DNA from: Guyparkeria sp. SCN-R1
GTDB lineage: Bacteria; Pseudomonadota; Gammaproteobacteria; Halothiobacillales; Halothiobacillaceae
Assembly: GCF_003932495.1 (NCBI RefSeq)
Contig: NZ_QZMT01000004.1
Span: forward strand, 1-64,000
Reading direction: 5' to 3'
DNA length: 64,000 nt
In this document: piece by piece, positions 57,409 to 64,000 of the stretch
How the letters are laid out: every line of letters starts with the position of its first letter
Position numbering within the stretch: the first letter of the stretch is position 1
Notes under the pieces: model-generated
The model's input: only the letters and a program-made list of their open reading frames with translations
What the model was told of the DNA's origin: nothing
Databases searched by the model: none
Translations under genes and position numbers: made by a program

Positions 57409-58065
57409 GTGCTGGAGCTCTCGTTCCTGCAGAAGATCGCGATCGGCATCCTGCCGATCCTGTTGGCGGTGACCGTGCACGAGGCGGCGCACGGTTATGT
57501 CGCCAACGCGCTGGGCGATCCCACCGCCAAGCGGGCCGGGCGACTGACACTCAACCCGCTCCCTCACATCGACTGGCTGGGCACGCTCGTCGTGCCGCTG
57601 CTGATGTACCTGTTCACGCCGTTCGTGTTCGGCTGGGCCAAGCCGGTACCGATCAATGCCGCCCGGCTGCGCAACCCGCGTCGCGGCATGTTCCTGGTGG
57701 CGGCGGCCGGCCCCGGGGTCAATATTCTGATGGCGCTCGGCTGGGCGCTGGTTACCGTGCTGGCGTTGAAGGGGCTCGACGGCGGTATGCGTTTCGCCGA
57801 AGCGTTGGCCCTGATGGGGCAGGTGGGGATCTTCATCAACCTGATCCTCGCCGTGTTCAACCTGCTGCCCATCCTGCCGCTCGACGGTGGACGGATGCTG
57901 GTGGCCGTGCTGCCGGCGAGCTGGGGCGACCGGTTGTCACGCCTCGAGGCGTGGGGGTTGCCGATCGTGGTGGTGCTGCTGGTCAGCGGGGTGCTCTCGG
58001 CGATCCTGATGCCGATCATGGGCACGCTGCTCGGCTGGTTCAACGCGTTGATTCATGTCTTCTGA
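57409..58065 (+). CDS. site-2-type M50 metalloprotease
   Basis: A 218-residue membrane protease. The zinc motif is HEAAH (H24, E25, H28) in the first helix, and the third ligand is D159 in LPILPLDGGR. About five or six membrane segments. This short form resembles YwhC/SpoIVFB-like proteins commonly found before scpA. Start is GTG 57409. It overlaps scpA by 11 bases. Confidence 0.88.
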   Translation: MLELSFLQKIAIGILPILLAVTVHEAAHGYVANALGDPTAKRAGRLTLNPLPHIDWLGTLVVPLLMYLFTPFVFGWAKPVPINAARLRNPRRGMFLVAAAGPGVNILMALGWALVTVLALKGLDGGMRFAEALALMGQVGIFINLILAVFNLLPILPLDGGRMLVAVLPASWGDRLSRLEAWGLPIVVVLLVSGVLSAILMPIMGTLLGWFNALIHVF

Positions 58066-58915
58066 GGGCACCATGCCAGAAACGGATTCGCGACGCTGGG
58101 TCGATGCCACCCCGCGCGTCTCCGGCCAACCGCTCGAGCAGTTGCCGCTGGATCTCTACATCCCGGCCGACGCGCTCGCGATCTGGCTCGAGCAGTTCGA
58201 GGGGCCGCTGGATCTCCTGCTCTACCTGATCCGCAAGCACAACATCGACATCCTCGAGATCCCGGTCGCACGGGTCACCGAGCAGTACCTCGAGTATCTC
58301 GCCCTGATGAAGTCGATGGCGATCGAACTGGCCGCCGAATACCTGCTGATGGCCGCGTGGCTCGCCGAGATCAAGTCGCGCATGCTCCTGCCGCCCGAGC
58401 CGCGCGAGGACGACGAGGAGGAACCGCTCGATCCGCGCGCCGAGCTGGTCGAGCGCCTGCTCGAGTACGAGCGCACCACCCGGGCCGCCGGTCTCCTCGA
58501 CGAGCAGCCAAGGCGCGGTCGCGACTGGTTCGACCTCTCGGTCGAGCCGCCCGAGCAGCTGCCCGCGCCAGCGGTGCCGGCCGATCTTGCCGGGCTGATC
58601 GCGGCGATGAACGGCCTGCTGCGCGAGGGCAGCGTGCGTCGTGCCCACCACGTGCGCGCCGAGGGGCTTTCCATTCGACAGCGCATGACCGATATCCTCG
58701 ATGCGCTGGCGGACCGGAGGAGTTGCGAGCTGGCCGAGGTGTTTCACCCCGAGGAGGGGCGGATGGGCGTGGCCGTGACCACAGTGGCGGTGCTGGAACT
58801 CTCCCGCACTCACGCACTCGACTGGTCGCAGGAACAGCCCTTCGGCCCCGTGACCCTGTTTCGCCTGGCCGGCTCGCCGAGCGAGCCGGCCGTTGAGGAG
58901 GAAATGCCCCGATGA
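58055..58915 (+). CDS. scpA: segregation and condensation protein A
   Basis: ScpA is the kleisin that bridges SMC heads. FEGPLDLLLYLIRKHNIDILEIP is the canonical N-terminus (given here as FEGPLDLLLYLIRKHNID) and ELAAEYLLMAAWLAEIKSRM follows; the C-terminal winged helix is complete at 286 residues. The 20-residue N-terminal extension is extra. ATG 58055 overlaps the protease gene; ATG 58073 is possible. scpB overlaps its stop. Confidence 0.94.
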   Translation: MSSEGTMPETDSRRWVDATPRVSGQPLEQLPLDLYIPADALAIWLEQFEGPLDLLLYLIRKHNIDILEIPVARVTEQYLEYLALMKSMAIELAAEYLLMAAWLAEIKSRMLLPPEPREDDEEEPLDPRAELVERLLEYERTTRAAGLLDEQPRRGRDWFDLSVEPPEQLPAPAVPADLAGLIAAMNGLLREGSVRRAHHVRAEGLSIRQRMTDILDALADRRSCELAEVFHPEEGRMGVAVTTVAVLELSRTHALDWSQEQPFGPVTLFRLAGSPSEPAVEEEMPR

Positions 58916-59502
58916 CCGACAAGGTGCCACCCGCGATGCCCACCGGCAGCGAGCCGCCCGAGGGGCTGGTCGAACTGGTCGAGGCCCTGCTGCTCACGGT
59001 TGATGAGCCGCTGTCGCTGGAGGCGCTGGGCGCCATGGTGGGTCAGGAGACCGCGCCGGAGCTGCTCGAGGCGACGCTCGCGCGCGTGGCCGCCCGGTGG
59101 GAGTCGCATCGCTTCATCGAGCTGGCCAGCCGCGAGATCGGCGGGCGCCGGGTTTGGCACCTGGTGGCCACCGCCGCCGTGGCCCCGTACCTTAAGGCGG
59201 GTGACCCCGGACGGGTGCCCAAGCTCAGCCGCGCGGCGCTGGAGACGCTGGCATTGATCGCCTGGCGCCAGCCGATCACCCGTGGCGAGATCGAGGCAGC
59301 CCGCGGGGTGGCGGTCAATCCACAGATCCTCAAGCAACTGGTCGAACGGGGCTGGGTGCGGAGCCTGGGCGTCAAGGACAGCCCGGGACGGCCCGAGATG
59401 CTGGGGACCACGCGCGAGTTTCTTAGTGACTTCGGCCTGAATTCGCTGGCGGAACTGCCGGATTTCGAGCGTTTCGCCGGCCAGGACGACATCGACGTGT
59501 GA
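58912..59502 (+). CDS. scpB: segregation and condensation protein B
   Basis: ScpB binds ScpA and regulates SMC. The 196-residue protein has two winged-helix domains: LVELVEALLLTVDEPLSLEAL, then LSRAALETLALIAWRQPITRGEIEA and GRPEMLGTTREFLSDFGL. ATGA overlap with scpA couples the two. No smc gene was seen in the window. Confidence 0.95.
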   Translation: MTDKVPPAMPTGSEPPEGLVELVEALLLTVDEPLSLEALGAMVGQETAPELLEATLARVAARWESHRFIELASREIGGRRVWHLVATAAVAPYLKAGDPGRVPKLSRAALETLALIAWRQPITRGEIEAARGVAVNPQILKQLVERGWVRSLGVKDSPGRPEMLGTTREFLSDFGLNSLAELPDFERFAGQDDIDV

Positions 59503-59565
59503 TGGGAGGTTTTCCAATGAACATTGGCGCGCCGGTTGTCACATCGTTACCGACAGGGAGAGGTC

Positions 59566-60518
59566 ATGACCCAGCATTCCGCCGATGAAATCCGCAGTCT
59601 CGATCAGCTGATCCAAGAGGCGCGTGCCCTGCCGCCGGCCCCGACGGCCGTGGTCGGGGCCGACGAGGTGCATATCATCGAGGCGGCGCGTCACGCGGCC
59701 GACGCCGGGCTGATCGAACCGGTGCTGATCGGCCGGGGCGCGCGCATCGAGGCGCTCATGGCCGAGCAAGGCGTGAGCTTCCCGGTCATCGATGCGCCCG
59801 GTCCGGAACAGGCCGCCCGAGCAGCGGTCGATGCGGTCGAGTCCGGCCGGGTGAGTCTGCTGATGAAGGGGGCGATCCACAGCGACGTGTTCCTGCGGCC
59901 GATCATCCGCGAACTGCGGCGCGGCCCGCGCATCTCGCACGTGTTCATGGCCGAGATGGCCAGCTACCACAAGCTGCTGTTCATCACCGATGCGGCGATC
60001 AATATCCAGCCGGACGTGCGCGCCAAGGCCGAGATCCTGCAGAATGCTGGTGGTTGGGCAACCAGCGCGCGCGGGTGGCGGCCCTGTCGGCGATCGAGAT
60101 GGTCAACCCGGCCATTCCCTCGACCCTGGATGCCGCCTGCCTGGCCAAGATGGGCGAGCGCGGCCAGATCGCGCATGCGCAGATCGACGGGCCGTTGGCC
60201 TTCGACACGGCGATCTCGGGCGAGTCGGCGCGCATCAAGGGCCTGATCAGCCCCGTGGCGGGCCACGCCGACATCCTGTTGGTTCCGGATCTGGTCTCAG
60301 GCAATATCCTCTACAAGGACCTCGAGTACCTGGCCGGGGCGCGTTTTGCCGGCATCGTGCTGGGCGCCTGCGTGCCGGTGGTGCTCACCTCGCGGGCCGA
60401 TCCCGAACAGGTGCGGATCGCCTCGCTGGCCCTGGCACGCGTAGCCGCCCATCGCCAGGCGCAGGTCGACCCGCTGCCGCCGTTCGAGGCCGGCAGTTGT
60501 GGCCATCTGCCGCATTGA
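59566..60518 (+). pseudogene. phosphate acetyl/butyryl transferase, frameshifted
   Basis: The first part (59566 to about 60045) reads as a Pta/Ptb-family protein up to HVFMAEMASYHKLLFITDA and AEILQNA. The rest (from about 60054) continues in the +1 shifted frame as LGNQRARVAALSAIEMVNPA through GQIAHAQIDGPLAFDTAIS to the stop at 60518. In relatives seven codons (21 bases) join QN to LG; here only eight bases do, so about 13 bases are missing. Both halves are otherwise well kept, so the loss is recent, or a sequence error. ATG 59566 has GGGAGAGG upstream. No acetate or butyrate kinase gene follows. Confidence 0.85.
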
Positions 60519-60646
60519 GGCAGGGCCGATGTCGGTCCAGGCCATTGCCGCCAGAGCCCAAGGAACTCTGGGCCACCGACCTCGATCCCATCCGTTTCAA
60601 CGTTTTCACGACGTCTAAGACCGTACAGCCGAAGGATTCTCTATTC

Positions 60647-62293
60647 ATGCCATTGCACGAACTTGCCGGCCAGACCCCGCCCCGTGACTTTCTCGTCGAC
60701 GTGCCACGTCTGATCAGTGCCTATTACCAGGGCGAACCGCTGGTGGAGGACCCGTCGCAACGCATTTCCTTCGGTACCTCGGGCCATCGCGGCTCGAGCT
60801 TGACCGGCTCGTTCAACGAGGCCCACATTGCCGCGGTGACCGCCGCGCTGGTCGAGTACCGCCGCAGCCAGGGGATCGACGGGCCGATCCTGATCGGTTT
60901 CGACACGCATGCGCTGGCTTGGCCGGCGTTCATGACCTGCATCGAGGTGCTGGCGGCCGCCGGTGTGCCGTTTCGCTATCAGCACGACAATGCCCCCACC
61001 CCCACGCCGGTAATTTCCCAGGCGATCATCGCGGTCAACCGGCAACGTGGCCAGGGTGGAGCGCGTTGTGACGGCATCATCCTGACGCCCTCGCACAACC
61101 CGCCGGGTGACGGCGGCTTCAAGTACAACCCGCCCCATGGTGGCCCGGCGGATACCGAGGCCACCGGCTGGATCGAGCGTCGTGCCAACGAGTTGCTGGC
61201 GGACTGGCAGGCCATCTCCCGTCAGCCATTCGACCGCGCGATCAAGGGCGATGCCGCTCAGGGCGTCGATTTCATCCGTCCCTACGTCGAGGCACTCGAC
61301 ACGGTGGTGGACATGCAGGCGATTGCCCGTGCCGGCGTGTCGATCGGCGTCGATCCGATGGGTGGGGCGGGGCTGCCATACTGGGAGCCGATCGCCGAGC
61401 ATCACGGCCTCGACCTGACCGTCGTCAATCGCCAGATCGAGCCCGATTTCCGGTTCATTCCGCTGGACCACGACGGCAAGATCCGCATGGACTGCTCCTC
61501 GCCGTACGCGATGGCGGACTTGCTCAAGATCAAGGACCGCTTCGACGTGGCCTTCGGTAACGACACCGATGCCGACCGTCACGGCATCGTCAGCCCCGAA
61601 GGCGGGTTGATCAATCCCAACCACTTCCTGTCGGTTGCGATCGACTACCTGTTCGGCCAGCGACCCGACTGGCGAGGTGATCTCAAGGTGGGCAAGACCA
61701 TCGTGTCGAGCTCGATGATCGATCGTGTCGCCGGCGGACTGGGGCGCGAGGTCTATGAAACGCCGGTGGGCATCAAGTGGTTCCAGCCGGGCCTGACCGA
61801 CGGCTGGTTGGGCTTCGGTGGCGAGGAATCGGCCGGGGCGACCTTCCTGGCCCGCAACGGCGAGCTCTGGAATACCGACAAGGATGGATTGACCATGGGG
61901 CTGTTGGCCGCCGAGATCCTCGCGGTGACCGGGGAGGATGTCTGGGCGCGCTTCAATCGCCTGATCGATCAGTATGGTCAGCCGTTCTACGCCCGTCGCG
62001 ATGCCGGCCTGAGCGTCGAGCAGAAGGAGCGCTTCAAGGCACTTGACCCGAACAGCCTTGTGATCGACACCCTGGCCGGCGAGACGGTCACCGGTATCCG
62101 CACGCGGGCCCCCGGTAACGACGCGCCGATCGGTGGGCTCAAGGTGGAGACGGCCAACGGCTGGTTCGCCGCGCGCCCCTCCGGGACCGAACCGATCTAC
62201 AAGATTTACGCCGAGAGCTTCCGTGACCCGGGCCACCTCGAGGAAATCTTCGCCCAGGCCGAGCAGGTGGTCGGTGACGCGCTAAACGGGTAA
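60647..62293 (+). CDS. pgm: phosphoglucomutase
   Basis: Pgm interconverts glucose 1- and 6-phosphate, feeding glycogen, LPS and capsule sugar synthesis. The 548-residue protein matches E. coli Pgm in length. The phosphoserine is S149 in [13 protein letters not shown], the metal loop is [10 protein letters not shown] near 304, and the C-terminal phosphate site is [18 protein letters not shown] 60647 has AAGGA 10 bases upstream; the open frame further upstream overlaps the phosphate acyltransferase and is not coding. It is of a different subfamily from the mutase at 1664. Confidence 0.95.
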   Translation: MPLHELAGQTPPRDFLVDVPRLISAYYQGEPLVEDPSQRISFGTSGHRGSSLTGSFNEAHIAAVTAALVEYRRSQGIDGPILIGFDTHALAWPAFMTCIEVLAAAGVPFRYQHDNAPTPTPVISQAIIAVNRQRGQGGARCDGIILTPSHNPPGDGGFKYNPPHGGPADTEATGWIERRANELLADWQAISRQPFDRAIKGDAAQGVDFIRPYVEALDTVVDMQAIARAGVSIGVDPMGGAGLPYWEPIAEHHGLDLTVVNRQIEPDFRFIPLDHDGKIRMDCSSPYAMADLLKIKDRFDVAFGNDTDADRHGIVSPEGGLINPNHFLSVAIDYLFGQRPDWRGDLKVGKTIVSSSMIDRVAGGLGREVYETPVGIKWFQPGLTDGWLGFGGEESAGATFLARNGELWNTDKDGLTMGLLAAEILAVTGEDVWARFNRLIDQYGQPFYARRDAGLSVEQKERFKALDPNSLVIDTLAGETVTGIRTRAPGNDAPIGGLKVETANGWFAARPSGTEPIYKIYAESFRDPGHLEEIFAQAEQVVGDALNG

Positions 62294-62374
62294 GAACCCG
62301 GGTGTCCCATGGACGTGAGGCGGCCAAGCCGCTATCATGCCGCCCTTGCCTGGTGAGGCCTCCTCACCAAGAAC

Positions 62375-62451
62375 GCGCCCGTAGCTCAGCTGGATAGAGT
62401 GTCGGCCTCCGAAGCCGAAGGTCACAGGTTCGAATCCTGTCGGGCGCACCA
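62375..62451 (+). tRNA. tRNA-Arg(CCG)
   Basis: A 77-base tRNA. The acceptor GCGCCCG pairs with CGGGCGC, the anticodon stem TCGGC/GCCGA carries loop CTCCGAA (anticodon CCG), and the T arm has GGTTCGAATCC. The CCA is encoded. It reads CGG. Confidence 0.97.
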
Positions 62452-62475
62452 GATATGGCGGCTGCCTGTCGCCAA

Positions 62476-62515
62476 GAAAAACGCCCCCGCGAGCGCTGCT
62501 CCGGGGGCGTTTTTC
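62476..62515. terminator. terminator after tRNA-Arg
   Basis: The stem AAAAACGCCCCCG / CGGGGGCGTTTTT with a 12-base loop is a strong symmetric terminator. It serves tRNA-Arg and the converging GGDEF-EAL gene. Confidence 0.9.
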
Positions 62516-62533
62516 TTGCGCTCAGGGCAAGTT

Positions 62534-64000
62534 TTATGACGTGGGCGGGTCGAGGTGATCGGCGATCTGCTGGTCGTTTCGCAGGCAGCGGGTGAGTTCG
62601 TCGAGCGGCATCGGCCTGGCGAACAGATAACCCTGCAGGATGTCGCACCCCCAGCCGACCAGGATGTCGCGCTGGGCCTCGGTCTCGATCCCCTCGGCGA
62701 CCACCTTGATGCCCAGGTGGTGTGCCATCGAGATTACCCCCTGCACGATCGCCGCGTCGTCGGCACTGTGTTCCACGCCGCTGATGAAACTGCGGTCGAT
62801 CTTGATCTTGTCGATCGGCAGGTGCTTCAAGTAGCTCAGGCTGGAGAAACCGGTGCCGAAATCGTCGATCGAGACGCTGATGGTGCTGTCACGCAGCTGG
62901 TGCAGGGTCTCGATGGCCGTTTCGGTCTCGTTCATCAGGATGCCCTCGGTCAGTTCGAGTTCCAGCCGGTTGGCCGGCAACCCGCTGAGCTCGAGCATTC
63001 GCCGAATGGTGGCAAGGAAGTTGGGGCGATTGAACTGGATCGGCGAGAGATTGATCGCCATCCGGCCTTCGGCCATGCCGAGATCGGCCAGGGTCTTCAT
63101 GTCACGACAGGCGCGTTCAAGGACCCACTCGCTCAGCGGGATGATCTGGCCGGTTTCCTCGGCGAGCGGAATGAAGGTGGCCGGCGAGATCCAGCCGTGA
63201 GTCGGGTGGTGCCAGCGTAGCAGGGCCTCGAGTCCGGCAATGCGGCGTTCCTCGCCCAGCACCAGCGGTTGGTAGAAGACCTGGAAGTCACCGCGCTCCA
63301 GCGCTTCCTGCATGTCGTTGCGCAGCCCCACCCGCTGACGCACCTGGCTATCGATTTCCTCGTTGAAGATCTGGCAGGTGTTGCGCCCCTGTTGCTTGGC
63401 CCGGTACATGGCCATGTCGGCCTGCTGGATCAGGGTGCCCGGATTCTGTATGTCCGGCTCGCTGATAGCGATGCCGATGCTCGCGCTCAGGTACAGCTCG
63501 TGCTCGTCGATGCGGTAGGGACGACCGATCTCCGGCAGCAGCCGCTCGGCGACCATCAGCGCCTCGTCCTCGCCGTCGATGTCGGCGAGCAGCGTGACGA
63601 ACTCGTCGCCACCGAAACGTGCCAGCGTGTCTTCCGCCCGCATCTGGCCTTCGAGCCGGCGTGCCACTTCGATCAAAATCTTGTCGCCTATGGCGTGGCC
63701 CAGACTGTCGTTGATCGGCTTGAACTCGTCGAGATCGATGAACAGCACCGCCACCCGGGTGGCGCGACGGCGGGTGAGCTCGACGGTGTGCTGCAGGCGA
63801 TCCTCGAACAGGGACCGGTTGCCCAGGCCCGTCAGCGCGTCATGGGTGGCGTTGAAGGCCAGCTGGGCCTCGTAGGACTTGTGTGCCGAGACGTCGTTCT
63901 GCAGCCCGATGAAGTGGGTGACCTCGCCGTGCTCGTCTTCGACCGGGGCGATATGCAGCTCGTTCCAGAACTGGGTGCCGTCCTTGCGGTAGTTGCGCAG
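62534..64000 (-). CDS. PAS-GGDEF-EAL protein, 5' end outside the window
   Basis: The 489 codons visible encode the C-terminal part of a cyclic-di-GMP enzyme. First comes the end of a PAS/PAC domain (NYRKDGTQFWNELHIAPV, ending near FIGLQNDVSAHK), then a GGDEF domain with intact RFGGDEF. An EAL domain follows with intact LEALLRW, NLSPIQF and DDFGTGFSSL. Both catalytic motifs look active, so it may make and break c-di-GMP. The frame is open through base 64000. Confidence 0.92.
   Translation of the reverse strand: MRNYRKDGTQFWNELHIAPVEDEHGEVTHFIGLQNDVSAHKSYEAQLAFNATHDALTGLGNRSLFEDRLQHTVELTRRRATRVAVLFIDLDEFKPINDSLGHAIGDKILIEVARRLEGQMRAEDTLARFGGDEFVTLLADIDGEDEALMVAERLLPEIGRPYRIDEHELYLSASIGIAISEPDIQNPGTLIQQADMAMYRAKQQGRNTCQIFNEEIDSQVRQRVGLRNDMQEALERGDFQVFYQPLVLGEERRIAGLEALLRWHHPTHGWISPATFIPLAEETGQIIPLSEWVLERACRDMKTLADLGMAEGRMAINLSPIQFNRPNFLATIRRMLELSGLPANRLELELTEGILMNETETAIETLHQLRDSTISVSIDDFGTGFSSLSYLKHLPIDKIKIDRSFISGVEHSADDAAIVQGVISMAHHLGIKVVAEGIETEAQRDILVGWGCDILQGYLFARPMPLDELTRCLRNDQQIADHLDPPTS

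Noticed and set aside
59990-60646. N-terminal extension of pgm by over 200 codons
   Set aside because: The extension overlaps the phosphate acyltransferase in another frame, is Arg/Gly-rich noise, and Pgm family proteins start at MPLHELAGQ.
62375-62451. tRNA-Arg as an integration site for a genomic island
   Set aside because: No integrase and no direct repeat of the tRNA 3' end was seen on either side within the window.

Overview
The window reads as a chromosomal segment of a GC-rich gammaproteobacterium. Evidence is the conserved block smpB-ratA-rnfH-bamE-fur-recN-nadK-hrcA-grpE-dnaK-dnaJ, followed by rimP-nusA-infB-rbfA-truB-rpsO-pnp, together with a CysNC fusion, Hda, RimK and a Pseudomonas-like Fur. 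A sulfur-oxidising or halophilic lineage (Halothiobacillaceae or Ectothiorhodospiraceae type) is a guess from this gene set, not something the sequence proves.

Region 1 (1-14300) looks like a surface-polysaccharide and sulfation locus. It holds two PAPS-type sulfotransferase genes, a HAD phosphatase, a phosphohexomutase, a KpsS-like capsule Kdo transferase and an SDR. Next come an SLC13-type (probably sulfate) permease, cysD, cysNC and cysQ, and an LTA-synthase-like alkaline-phosphatase-fold membrane enzyme. Together these could import sulfate, make PAPS, transfer sulfate to a cell-surface glycan and remove the by-product PAP.

Region 2 (14500-25250) holds ilvD with a disrupted ytoQ behind it, a DUF2254 membrane protein, a PfpI-like protein, a periplasmic hydrolase and two entericidin-like lipoproteins. 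It ends with a CPA2 antiporter plus a CBS protein, the rimK / AstE-like / RimB-like operon and tRNA-Leu(UAA). Region 3 (25600-53900) is mostly housekeeping: PreP-like protease, AI-2E permease, hda, smpB to dnaJ, and the nusA-infB and rpsO-pnp operons. Visible control sites are a CIRCE operator before hrcA, a sigma-32-like promoter before grpE, and a strong sigma-70 promoter with a leader terminator before rimP. Region 4 (53900-64000) holds signalling proteins (EAL-HDOD, a cyclic-nucleotide-binding domain protein, PAS-GGDEF-EAL), a lipoprotein PPIase, yciI/yciB/yciO, an M50 protease, scpA/scpB, a frameshifted phosphate acyltransferase, pgm and tRNA-Arg(CCG).

The most unusual feature is a family of three dispersed elements of 268-274 bp (14928-15199, 25317-25590, 50117-50384). 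All three share one geometry: an outer inverted repeat of 31-34 bp encloses two long hairpins of about 98-100 and exactly 101 nt, separated by a 7-nt linker, which gives a three-way junction. Within each copy the arms match each other, while between copies the arm sequences have diverged. That is the pattern expected of a conserved fold or of concerted arm correction. One copy splits ytoQ, and removing exactly 272 bp restores a full-length reading frame, so the element is mobile or was recently so. One copy sits between rpsO and its terminator, and one lies between tRNA-Leu and the PreP gene. No element encodes a protein.
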